Below, in pieces: positions 1-5,002 of a stretch of 5,002 bases of DNA; the stretch's first letter is position 1; each line of letters starts with the position of its first letter. The translations under genes and the position numbers were made by a program. Source of the stretch: Oscillospiraceae bacterium (GTDB taxonomy: Bacteria > Bacillota > Clostridia > Oscillospirales > Ruminococcaceae); contig JAFUQL010000206.1 in assembly GCA_017472375.1 (NCBI GenBank), positions 1 to 5,002 on the forward strand, read 5' to 3'. Under the pieces are notes generated by a model, which ran no database searches, was not told the origin of the DNA, and saw only the letters and a list, made by a program, of their open reading frames with translations.

Positions 1-323
1 GCGGCATGGGCGTCGTGGCCGCAGGCGTGCATCACGCCGGGGTTCACGCTGCAGTAGGGCTTGTCGTTGGTCTCCTGAATGGGCAGGGCGTCGATGTCAG
101 CGCGCAGCATCACAGTCTTGCCGGGCTTGGCGCCATGGATGGTGCCGATGCAGCCGGTGATGTCATCGAAGGTCTGCACCTCGATGCCCAGCTTTTCCAG
201 CTCGGCCTTGATGAAGGCGGTGGTCTCGTACTCCTTGGTGCTCAGCTCGGGGTGCTTGTGCAGATGGCGGCGGGTGGCCACCACATACTCCTCATTCAGC
301 TTTGCAAGCTCTTTGATGGTCAT
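1..323 (-). CDS. M20D-family amidohydrolase, N-terminal part (runs off the left edge)
   Basis: Only the first 107 residues are in the window; the gene continues past base 1. The visible part carries the usual M20D amino-terminal motifs: LHKHPELS (residues 21-28), LRADIDALP (73-81) and VMHACGHDAH (97-106). Cys101, His103 and His106 fall in the family's metal-binding block. Family members are cytoplasmic metal-dependent hydrolases that cleave N-acyl or peptide-like amide bonds (aminoacylase, hippurate and p-aminobenzoyl-glutamate hydrolases). The ATG at 323-321 overlaps the TGA of the preceding hydrolase gene (ATGA) and has an AAAGGAGG site 7 nt upstream, so translation is probably coupled. Without gaps, about 60 of 107 residues match the neighbouring hydrolase, so the two are tandem paralogues. 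They could be AbgA/AbgB-like partners, but which would be which, and whether they form a heterodimer, is not visible. The family call is sure; the substrate is not. Confidence 0.93.
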   Translation of the reverse strand, partial: MTIKELAKLNEEYVVATRRHLHKHPELSTKEYETTAFIKAELEKLGIEVQTFDDITGCIGTIHGAKPGKTVMLRADIDALPIQETNDKPYCSVNPGVMHACGHDAHA

Positions 324-1531
324 TTCGCCGCCTCCTTTGCCATTTCCTCCAGATAGTCATAGGCGAACTGGGCATACTGGGCCGCGCCGATGTGAAGGAT
401 GCTCTCGTTGATCTTGAACTTGTCCGAGTGGATGCTCCACACGGCGCCGCAGCTCTCATCGTAGCAGCCCACAAAGCCGAAGGCGCAGTTGCGCACAGGG
501 CGGGTGCCGGTGCGGTCGTTGACCAGATAGCCGAAGTCCTCGCTGCCCAGACCGGCGGGCAGGCTGCGGACGTTCTCCGCGCCCACCAGCTTGGCGGCGG
601 CGGCGCGGGCGATGGCGTTGACCTTGTGGTCGTCGTTGCTGATGGGGTCCTCCAGCCAGCGGTATTCGATGTCCACGGTGCAGCCCAGACTCTCGGCGGT
701 GGTGCGCACCAGCTTGTGGAACTCCTCCTTCACCTGCTCGCGGATGGCGCGGCTGTAGCCGCGGATGGTGCCTTCCAGCACAGCGGTGTCGGTGATGATG
801 TTGAACTGGGTGCCGGCGGTGATCTTGCCCACAGTGACCACCAGCGGGTTCAGGGGGTCGTTCATGCGGCTGACCAGAGTCTGCAGATTCATGATGATGC
901 TGCAGGCGGCCACGATGGCATCCTTGCCGTTGTGGGGCTGGCTGCCGTGAGCGGAGACGCCGTGAACGGTGAGGACGAAATTGTCACAGCTGGCCATACG
1001 CTTGCCGTCGGAGATGTCCAGCGTGCCGGAGGGGATGTTGGGCCAGACGTGCATACCGTACACGAAGTCCACATCGTCCAGATAGCCGTTGTGGACATAG
1101 TAGCGGCTGCCGGTGAAGTCCTCCTCACCGGACTGGAACAGCAGCTCCACGTTGCCGCACAGCTCGCTCTCCACCGCCTTCAGCAGCCTGGCGGCGCCCA
1201 GCAGGTTGGTGGCATGGCAGTCGTGGCCGCAGGCGTGCATCACGCCGGGGTTCTCGCTGGAGAACTCCACGCCGCTGTTCTCGATGGTGGGCAGGGCGTC
1301 GATGTCGGCGCGCAGCATCACGGTCTTGCCGGGCTTGCTGCCCTTCAGGTGGCCGATGCAGCCGGGGTAGTCGGGGAAGGTGGTCACGGGGATGTCCATG
1401 GCCTCCAGCTGGGCAACGATGTACTTGGTGGTCTCCCACTCCTGAAAGGACAGTTCGGGATGGCGGTGCAGCCAGTGGCGCTGCTCCTCCAGCCACGGCT
1501 GGATGGCTTCGGCCGGTTTCTTGAAATTCAT
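320..1531 (-). CDS. M20D-family metal-dependent amidohydrolase (AbgA/AbgB-like)
   Basis: A complete 403-residue cytoplasmic hydrolase, the usual length for M20D enzymes. Visible motifs in order: LHRHPELS (21-28), LRADIDALP (73-81), VMHACGHDCH (97-106) with likely metal ligands Cys101, His103 and His161 (GMHVWP, 159-164), the catalytic GEE at 135-137, the lid-domain HG..AHGSQPH segment (190-200), SEDFGY (330-335) and a C-terminal IHSDKF (367-372) with His368. No signal peptide is seen. The start at 1531 is chosen because GGAGAG lies 6 nt upstream; an in-frame ATG at 1585 would add 18 residues but has no ribosome site and sits in the tail of a hairpin. It lies 125 bases after the AbgT-type transporter and overlaps the next hydrolase by 4 bases, so co-transcription is likely. 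Cleavage of p-aminobenzoyl-glutamate is inferred from the transporter; other N-acyl amino acids remain possible. Confidence 0.93.
   Translation of the reverse strand: MNFKKPAEAIQPWLEEQRHWLHRHPELSFQEWETTKYIVAQLEAMDIPVTTFPDYPGCIGHLKGSKPGKTVMLRADIDALPTIENSGVEFSSENPGVMHACGHDCHATNLLGAARLLKAVESELCGNVELLFQSGEEDFTGSRYYVHNGYLDDVDFVYGMHVWPNIPSGTLDISDGKRMASCDNFVLTVHGVSAHGSQPHNGKDAIVAACSIIMNLQTLVSRMNDPLNPLVVTVGKITAGTQFNIITDTAVLEGTIRGYSRAIREQVKEEFHKLVRTTAESLGCTVDIEYRWLEDPISNDDHKVNAIARAAAAKLVGAENVRSLPAGLGSEDFGYLVNDRTGTRPVRNCAFGFVGCYDESCGAVWSIHSDKFKINESILHIGAAQYAQFAYDYLEEMAKEAAK
331..338 (-). promoter_or_regulatory. Ribosome binding site of the second hydrolase, inside the first hydrolase gene
   Basis: The minus strand reads AAAGGAGG, a near-ideal Shine-Dalgarno sequence, 7 nt before the ATG at 323. 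It lies in the last codons of the upstream hydrolase and fixes the start of the downstream gene at the ATGA overlap. A site this strong could also allow initiation independent of coupling. Confidence 0.85.
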
Positions 1532-1537
1532 AGCGAT

Positions 1538-1543
1538 CTCTCC
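1538..1543 (-). promoter_or_regulatory. Ribosome binding site deciding the hydrolase start
   Basis: The minus strand reads GGAGAG, 6 nt before the ATG at 1531. The competing ATG at 1585 is preceded by GCCGTCTTTGA, which has no Shine-Dalgarno character. This site favours the 403-residue over the 421-residue product. Confidence 0.75.
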
Positions 1544-1588
1544 AATCAAAAACGGTTTGGCTGGTTCGATTTCGGATACATTCAAAGA

Positions 1589-1618
1589 CGGCCCGGATCC
1601 GCAAACGGAGCCGGGCCG
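1589..1618 (-). terminator. Hairpin between transporter and hydrolases; weak or partial terminator
   Basis: A 30-base inverted repeat begins 39 bases beyond the transporter stop codon. It has 13-base arms (CGGCCCGG plus a four-pair inner stem, one internal mismatch) around a four-base loop. On the minus strand it is followed by TCTTTGAATG, a short broken T-run, so termination is probably incomplete. I see no clear promoter between it and the hydrolase start at 1531, so the hydrolases probably depend on read-through. The hairpin could set a higher transporter-to-enzyme ratio or act as a 3'-end stabiliser for transporter mRNA. The + strand side has no T-run. Confidence 0.6.
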
Positions 1619-1656
1619 AACTTTATGCGATGTTTAGACTACTGCAGGCGCGACGC

Positions 1657-3204
1657 TTACAGGTAGATGCCGCCGCCGGGGCCCAGAGGCAGATCCAGAG
1701 TGACCCACACGATGACCTGCACGATCCAGGTCAGAGCGAAGGTGACGGAGAAGGGGATCATGTTGGCGATGACAGTGCCCAGACCCACGTCCTTGTCGTA
1801 CTTGCGGGCGAAGCCCAGAACGACGGGCATGTAGGTGAACAGGGGGCTCAGGGGGTTGGTGATGGAGTCGCCGATGCGGTACACGGCCTGAGTGATGGCA
1901 GGGTCGTAGCCCATCAGCATCATCATGGGGATGTACACGGGAGCCAGGATGGCCCACTTGGCAGAGGCGGAGCCGATGAACAGGTTGACGAAGCAGGCCA
2001 CGATGATTAGGCCGATCATCAGAGGCACGCCGGTCAGACCGATGGCCTTCAGGCCGTTGGCGCCGCTGATGGCCAGAATGGTGCCCAGCTTGGAAACGCT
2101 GAAGAAGTTGGTGAAGATGGAGATGAAGAAGCACATGAACACGTAGTTGCCCATCTCAGAGAAGCCCAGAGAGATGTCAGCCCACAGGTCCTTGTCGTTC
2201 TTGTACTTGCCGGTGCAGACACCGTAGACGACGCCGGGGATGAACAGAGCCAGAGTCACGGTGAACACGATGCCCTTGGTGAAGGGAGCGGCGCTGTTGG
2301 TGATGGAGCCGGTCTCGTCCGCCAGAATGGCGCGGTCGCCGAACAGGGGCAGGCTCATCATGACCAGGACCACGATGTAGATGACGAAGGCGATGCCGGC
2401 CTTGATCAGAGCCTTCTTCTCAACGTCGGACAGCTTGCCGGCGTTCTCGTCGTAGTTGTACTGGGCCAGCTTCTCCGGGGTCATGGGGAAGCGCTTCACG
2501 ACGAAGCCCTCCACCAGAGCGGTGCCGGCGATGGTCAGGATGATGCAGGAGGCGATCAGGAAGTACCAGTTGATGGCCATGGAGGCGCTGTAGTTGGGAT
2601 CGATCATGCGGGCGGCCTGCTCGGTGAAACCGTAGGCCAGAGCGTCAGACAGACCCAGCAGCACGTTGGCGCAGAAGCCGGCGGCCACGGAGGCGTAGGC
2701 AACGTAGATGCCCAGCAGGGGGCTGCGGCCGATGGACAGGTACAGGATGGCGGCCAGAGGAGGCAGCACGATGAAGCCAGCGTCACCGGCGATGTTCAGG
2801 TTGATGCCCAGGAACATCACGACGGCGGTAACGATCACGGGGCTGGCCTTGCCCAGCAGACGCTGCATCAGGGCGATCAGGAAGCCGCTCTTCTCAGCAA
2901 CGGTGGAACCGATCACGGCGACCAGAACCATGCCCAGAGGGGCGAAGCCGGAGAAGTTGGTGATGACGTTGCTCCACAGGTAGCGGATGCCCTCAACGCT
3001 CAGCAGGTTGAACACCTCGACGGTGGAACCATCAGCGGGGTTGATGGCAGACACGCCCAGGGCGCTGCACAGTGCGGAGATCAGCACGACTGCGACAGAC
3101 AGACCCAGGAACAGGGTAATGGGGTCGGGCAGCTTGTTGCCGACGCGCTCGATGGCGTCAAGAATTCGGTCAAGCAAGCCCTTCTTCTTGGTCTCAGTAG
3201 ACAT
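1657..3204 (-). CDS. abgT: AbgT-family transporter (p-aminobenzoyl-glutamate type)
   Basis: A 515-residue polytopic inner-membrane protein, close to the roughly 500 residues usual for AbgT. Family blocks are visible: LPDPITLFL (25-33), NFSGFAPLG (83-91), GDAGFIVLPPLAA (140-152), GSASAKWAILAP (411-422) and YRIGDSITNPLSPL (442-455). Ser414, Trp417, Pro435, Arg443, Asp446 and Pro454 match, by spacing, residues I recall as important in the gonococcal homologue MtrF; Asp187 may match its conserved aspartate. The start at 3204 is chosen because AAAGGAG lies 8 nt upstream; an in-frame ATG at 3234 would add ten residues with a much poorer site. The gene leads an apparent operon with two M20D hydrolases and has its own promoter. 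E. coli AbgT imports p-aminobenzoyl-glutamate, while MtrF and YdaH are reported sulfonamide exporters, so direction and substrate are open. The hydrolases favour import. The family is near certain; the symbol is by family. Confidence 0.94.
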   Translation of the reverse strand: MSTETKKKGLLDRILDAIERVGNKLPDPITLFLGLSVAVVLISALCSALGVSAINPADGSTVEVFNLLSVEGIRYLWSNVITNFSGFAPLGMVLVAVIGSTVAEKSGFLIALMQRLLGKASPVIVTAVVMFLGINLNIAGDAGFIVLPPLAAILYLSIGRSPLLGIYVAYASVAAGFCANVLLGLSDALAYGFTEQAARMIDPNYSASMAINWYFLIASCIILTIAGTALVEGFVVKRFPMTPEKLAQYNYDENAGKLSDVEKKALIKAGIAFVIYIVVLVMMSLPLFGDRAILADETGSITNSAAPFTKGIVFTVTLALFIPGVVYGVCTGKYKNDKDLWADISLGFSEMGNYVFMCFFISIFTNFFSVSKLGTILAISGANGLKAIGLTGVPLMIGLIIVACFVNLFIGSASAKWAILAPVYIPMMMLMGYDPAITQAVYRIGDSITNPLSPLFTYMPVVLGFARKYDKDVGLGTVIANMIPFSVTFALTWIVQVIVWVTLDLPLGPGGGIYL

Positions 3205-3212
3205 AGGGGACG

Positions 3213-3219
3213 CTCCTTT
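3213..3219 (-). promoter_or_regulatory. Ribosome binding site of the transporter
   Basis: The minus strand reads AAAGGAG, 8 nt before the ATG at 3204. It is clearly better than anything ahead of the in-frame ATG at 3234, and would lie inside the coding region if that upstream start were used. It therefore decides for the 515-residue product. Confidence 0.85.
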
Positions 3220-3234
3220 CCTTTTTAGAAACAT

Positions 3235-3261
3235 CGGGGGATCCTATAAGAATACACCCCG
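3235..3261 (-). other. Small hairpin in the transporter leader
   Basis: Arms CGGGG and CCCCG (5 pairs, 17-base loop) lie in the predicted 5' untranslated leader, between the promoter and the ribosome site. The same GGGG run could instead pair with the CCCC just before the start codon (complement of 3206-3209), so two exclusive folds can be drawn. No known riboswitch class is recognised, and the stem is short enough to be chance. Confidence 0.3.
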
Positions 3262-3276
3262 TTTTTCCATAGGAAT

Positions 3277-3305
3277 ATTATACACAGCCCGGATGAAGTG
3301 GTAAA
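3277..3305 (-). promoter_or_regulatory. Sigma-70-type promoter of the transporter-hydrolase operon
   Basis: The minus strand has a perfect -10 TATAAT (3277-3282), preceded by TGTG, and a -35 TTTACC (3300-3305, four of six consensus matches) with a 17-base spacer. Transcription would start near 3270, giving a leader of about 65 bases before the ATG at 3204. It lies in the AT-rich part of the gap, as expected. The -35 box is embedded in the tandem TACCACTT repeat, which could be a regulator site. Confidence 0.8.
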
Positions 3306-3312
3306 GTGGTAA
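3296..3312 (-). repeat. Tandem 8-base repeat over the -35 box
   Basis: On the minus strand TACCACTT occurs twice head to tail (3296-3303 and 3304-3311, with one extra matching base at 3312). The pair is bracketed by GAAGT and ACTTC (3295-3299 and 3312-3316), forming an outer inverted repeat. It covers the -35 hexamer, a position where a bound protein would block RNA polymerase. An operator role is inference; the 8-base period is not a helical turn, so it may be one composite site rather than two. Confidence 0.45.
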
Positions 3313-3337
3313 CTTCAAAGATTATTCACATTTGTCT

Positions 3338-3348
3338 TTTGCGGCAAA
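3338..3348. promoter_or_regulatory. Candidate operator palindrome upstream of the transporter promoter
   Basis: A perfect interrupted palindrome, TTTGC-N-GCAAA, is centred at 3343, about 73 bases upstream of the predicted transcription start. This is a position typical of activator sites. A short palindrome in AT-rich DNA can occur by chance and no regulator is assigned. Confidence 0.3.
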
Positions 3349-3420
3349 CTTTCGCGTTCGAAAAAAGTGCATTTTGTGAAAGATGCCGAGTCGAATGCGC
3401 GAAAAATCCATTTACAGGGT

Positions 3421-3565
3421 CGATTTGGCTGGGCACACGGAAGGTGTGCGTCGGCCAAAAACAGCCGCTTGGGCGCTATTCGGTGCAGTTTTGCGGCGGC
3501 TGTGTGCCGGCTGCGGACAGACGTTTTTGGCTGCTTTGTGAAGGGTGCCCAAAACCCTCTGCCGG
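3421..3565. other. Non-coding GC-rich stretch with nested inverted repeats
   Basis: No convincing gene lies between the end of the XRE terminator and the transporter promoter. This part holds several exact inverted repeats: GCACAC/GTGTGC (3433-3438 and 3444-3449, 5-base loop), TGGGCAC/GTGCCCA (3430-3436 and 3545-3551), GCCAAAAAC/GTTTTTGGC (3454-3462 and 3523-3531), ACAGCCGC/GCGGCTGT (3461-3468 and 3496-3503) and AGGGT/ACCCT (3542-3546 and 3554-3558). The long-range pairs are nested and could make a branched RNA fold on either strand. No tRNA, SRP RNA, 6S RNA or tmRNA signature is recognised. It may be an unannotated small RNA, an extended 3' region of the XRE transcript, or decayed sequence. 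The flanking 3313-3420 is AT-rich and holds little beyond the 3338-3348 palindrome. Confidence 0.4.
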
Positions 3566-3610
3566 ACGGAAATGCAAACGCCCCGATGCAGCCGGAGCTG
3601 CACCGAGGCG
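3566..3610 (-). terminator. Rho-independent terminator of the XRE-type regulator gene
   Basis: Starting 11 bases after the stop codon (3621-3623), 14-base arms (3579-3592 and 3597-3610) close a UCCG tetraloop; the tail reads TTTGCATTTCC on the minus strand. In the minus-strand RNA all pairs are Watson-Crick or G-U. On the + strand the three wobble positions become C-A mismatches, so the element clearly belongs to the minus-strand transcript. The T-run is broken, so efficiency may be moderate. It separates the regulator's transcription unit from the transporter operon. Confidence 0.82.
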
Positions 3611-3620
3611 GGTCAGGGGT

Positions 3621-4847
3621 TCAGGGGGCGAAATGGGTGGTAACGGTGCCGTTGCTGTCGGTGATGGTCAGGCGGAAGCGCAGCCGCCCTGCGTTCACCT
3701 CCTCCACGGTCTGCTCCAGCTGGAACTCCTCGTCGAGCCGCAGGGTGTAGCCCAGCCAGACGCTGGCAGTGCCCTGCTCAAGGCGGGCCTGCTCCACGGC
3801 ATGGACGCGGGCGATCTCCACCCGCTCGGCCAGAATGGCGTCGTCGATGGGTGCGGTGAACAGCACCTCATCTCCCAGCAGGCAGTCCAGCGCGGCGTGT
3901 ACCGGGTATGCGATCAGCTCTGCGTTCCCATCCTCAAACTGTACGGGGTAGCCAACTTCCAGCGACAGGTCGTTTACTTTGATGCGGGCGGGGTGGTAGC
4001 CGATGCCGCCGGAGGTGTAGTCCACCTCCTCAAAGTCCACCGTCAGGGTGTACTGTCGGCTCAGATCCCGCTCGTCATAGAGCTGCTCCAATTGGGTGAC
4101 CCCGTCGGCGGTGAGTCCCACCGTGACGGCGTAGTAATCGTTGAGGGGCAGATCGGTCTCGGCGGTGAAGATCCCGTTCTCGGACACGGCGGGCAGGGTG
4201 AGGGGCTCCCGGTCCTCGAAGTCGATGCGGAAGAAGGCAGTGGCACCCTCGCTGACCGCCTTGGGTACCGCCTGCAGGCTCAAAGGTACGGTGCGGGAGA
4301 CGGGGTCGTATTGGCCGAGGGCGTAGTCCCAGCCGGCGAGGATGCTGGCACCCTCGTTCAGCGACTGCCGGATGCTGCTCTCGATGGAGCCCATTCGGGT
4401 GTCGATGCCGCTCTCAATGTTGTTCACCTCGGTGGTCAGGCGATCCACCTGTGCCCGCAGATCGTTCACCCGGGCGGTGGTGTCGGTCAGGCTTTTGGCC
4501 AGCAGCACCACCAGCAGGGCCAGCACCCCGCCGATCAGGAGGGCAGCTCTTTTATAATGTACGCTGCGGCGATGCTCAGTCTCGTCCAGCAATGCTTTGA
4601 CCCCTTCGGCGGACAGGGTGGGCTGCGCGGCGGGGGAGGGAGTCTCCGGGGCGCGGCCGGTGAGCAGCTCGTCGCAGCTCACGTTCAGGGCGCGGGCCAG
4701 CTCCTGCAGGTTGTCCAGCCCGGGCAGGCTGGCATCTGCCTCCCACTTGCCGATGGCCTGACGGCTCACGTTCAGCTGTGCGGCAAGGGCTTCCTGGCTC
4801 AGCCCGGCGGATTTGCGCAGCCGGGCGATGCGCAGGCCAATGGTCAT
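3621..4847 (-). CDS. Membrane-anchored XRE-family HTH protein with large extracytoplasmic region
   Basis: A 408-residue protein in four parts. Residues 4-63 form an XRE/Cro-type DNA-binding domain; LSQEALAAQLNVSRQAIGKWE (16-36) spans the two central helices. A Pro/Ala-rich linker follows, then one hydrophobic helix at 101-119 with basic residues (HYKR) before it, predicting the HTH in the cytoplasm and the rest outside. Residues 122-163 show heptad-like spacing (VNDL, VDRL, VNNI), suggesting a coiled coil and oligomerisation. Residues 180-408 look beta-rich with no recognised enzyme motif; 182-255 resembles an Ig-like strand pattern. The start at 4847 has AAAGGAGGA 7 nt upstream. The family is common in Firmicutes but ligands are largely unknown. 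It ends 417 bases before the transporter start, in the same direction but behind a terminator. Control of that operon, or of itself, is inference only. Confidence 0.9.
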   Translation of the reverse strand: MTIGLRIARLRKSAGLSQEALAAQLNVSRQAIGKWEADASLPGLDNLQELARALNVSCDELLTGRAPETPSPAAQPTLSAEGVKALLDETEHRRSVHYKRAALLIGGVLALLVVLLAKSLTDTTARVNDLRAQVDRLTTEVNNIESGIDTRMGSIESSIRQSLNEGASILAGWDYALGQYDPVSRTVPLSLQAVPKAVSEGATAFFRIDFEDREPLTLPAVSENGIFTAETDLPLNDYYAVTVGLTADGVTQLEQLYDERDLSRQYTLTVDFEEVDYTSGGIGYHPARIKVNDLSLEVGYPVQFEDGNAELIAYPVHAALDCLLGDEVLFTAPIDDAILAERVEIARVHAVEQARLEQGTASVWLGYTLRLDEEFQLEQTVEEVNAGRLRFRLTITDSNGTVTTHFAP

Positions 4848-4854
4848 GGGTCAT

Positions 4855-4863
4855 TCCTCCTTT
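4855..4863 (-). promoter_or_regulatory. Ribosome binding site of the XRE-type gene
   Basis: The minus strand reads AAAGGAGGA, 7 nt before the ATG at 4847. A second ATG at 4854, in another frame, touches this site and is too close to be used; it opens only a frame-shifted reading of the same DNA. The start at 4847 is therefore well supported. Confidence 0.85.
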
Positions 4864-4887
4864 GTCTGGGTGATGTTCTGTGCCTTC

Positions 4888-4917
4888 AGTATAGGGCAAA
4901 CAGGGCGAAATGCACAA
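4888..4917 (-). promoter_or_regulatory. Probable promoter of the XRE-type gene
   Basis: On the minus strand a -10 TATACT (4888-4893) and a -35 TTGTGC (4912-4917) are separated by 18 bases. This predicts a start near 4881 and a leader of about 34 bases ending in the strong ribosome site. The -10 is good, the -35 moderate. The -35 overlaps one arm of an inverted repeat, which could allow autoregulation. Confidence 0.6.
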
Positions 4918-4938
4918 CCAACCGTGGGCGGCATTTCG
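4906..4938. promoter_or_regulatory. Inverted repeat overlapping the -35 box, possible operator
   Basis: An exact 8-base inverted repeat CGAAATGC / GCATTTCG (4906-4913 and 4931-4938) has arm centres 25 bases apart. The inner arm enters the -35 box of the XRE gene promoter. Two direct copies of CAACCG (4919-4924 and 4940-4945) are interleaved, 21 bases apart, about two helical turns. Regulators often bind such arrangements, and autoregulation by the adjacent XRE-type protein is a natural guess, but nothing in the sequence proves binding. The remaining bases to 5002 hold a CATCGATG palindrome (4964-4971) and no visible gene. Confidence 0.4.
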
Positions 4939-5002
4939 GCAACCGATGGTTACATGGACGAAACATCGATGAAAAAATCGAGCCGGACCGTAGCTCTGTA
5001 CA

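Noticed and set aside
1532..1585. In-frame upstream start (ATG at 1585) that would lengthen the first hydrolase by 18 residues
   Set aside because: No ribosome binding site precedes it and it lies directly in the tail of the 1589-1618 hairpin; the internal ATG at 1531 has GGAGAG at good spacing and gives the family-typical N-terminus.
392..1666. Long open frame (424 codons) on the + strand opposite the first hydrolase gene
   Set aside because: It is an antisense shadow of GC-rich coding sequence: its translation is dominated by Ala, Val, Gly, His and Gln, shows no recognisable domain, and the opposite strand encodes a clear M20D enzyme with all motifs.
1634..2134. Second-frame open reading on the minus strand inside the transporter gene
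   Set aside because: His, Arg and Gly-rich translation typical of an out-of-frame shadow; the transporter frame is unambiguous.
3205..3234. In-frame upstream start (ATG at 3234) that would lengthen the transporter by ten residues
   Set aside because: The strong AAAGGAG site at 3213-3219 serves the ATG at 3204; the upstream ATG has only a poor site and follows a hairpin.
3324..3356. Second promoter upstream of the transporter (minus strand TTTGCC with AATAAT, 16-base spacer)
   Set aside because: The -10 is poor compared with the perfect TATAAT at 3277-3282, and random AT-rich DNA yields such matches easily.
3421..3565. SRP RNA or 6S RNA, prompted by a GGAAG loop and nested stems
   Set aside because: The conserved SRP helix-8 loop surroundings are absent and the stem pattern does not give a convincing 6S bubble; only a generic structured stretch can be claimed.
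3412..3603. Possible 63-residue protein on the minus strand downstream of the XRE-type gene
   Set aside because: It would start inside the terminator hairpin, has no Shine-Dalgarno sequence, and the protein is low-complexity basic and Cys-rich without a recognisable domain.
3367..3750. Possible small gene on the + strand in the intergenic gap, starting at GTG
   Set aside because: No ribosome binding site, no recognisable protein features, and its second half runs antisense through the terminator and the end of the XRE-type gene.
1..5002. CRISPR array, insertion sequence, prophage or integron signals
   Set aside because: No regularly spaced repeats, transposase, integrase or terminal inverted repeats were seen; the genes are ordinary metabolic and regulatory ones.

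Overview
The window looks like a chromosomal segment from a GC-rich, low-branching Firmicute, most likely a gut Clostridia member of the Oscillospiraceae/Ruminococcaceae type (Faecalibacterium, Gemmiger or a relative). The basis is strong AAAGGAGG-type ribosome binding sites, GC-rich third codon positions, GC-rich coding against AT-richer promoters, and the protein styles. The genus is an inference. All four genes lie on the minus strand, so transcription runs from high to low coordinates.

Right part (5002 to about 3566): a recognisable promoter and a strong RBS lead into a 408-residue protein with an N-terminal XRE/Cro-type helix-turn-helix, one transmembrane helix, a coiled coil and a beta-rich C-terminal region predicted to lie outside the membrane. 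It ends at a convincing Rho-independent terminator at about 3566-3610.

Middle (3565 to 3205): a non-coding gap of about 360 bases. Its half nearest the transporter is AT-rich and holds a good sigma-70-type promoter with a tandem repeat and a small palindrome around it. The other half is GC-rich and full of nested inverted repeats of unknown role.

Left part (3204 to 1): an AbgT-family transporter gene, a stable hairpin with a weak T-rich tail, then two related M20D amidohydrolase genes. The two amidohydrolases overlap by four bases (ATGA), and the second runs off the left edge. Transporter plus paired M20D hydrolases matches the logic of the E. coli abg locus (uptake and cleavage of p-aminobenzoyl-glutamate, a folate breakdown product), but gene order differs and no LysR-type regulator is seen. 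Transport direction and true substrate cannot be settled from sequence; AbgT-family members also include reported antimetabolite exporters. The membrane-anchored HTH protein is a plausible but unproven regulator of this operon.

The most unusual items are the membrane-bound XRE protein, the patchy near-identity between the two hydrolase genes, and the structured intergenic stretch. I saw no mobile elements, CRISPR arrays, tRNA or rRNA.
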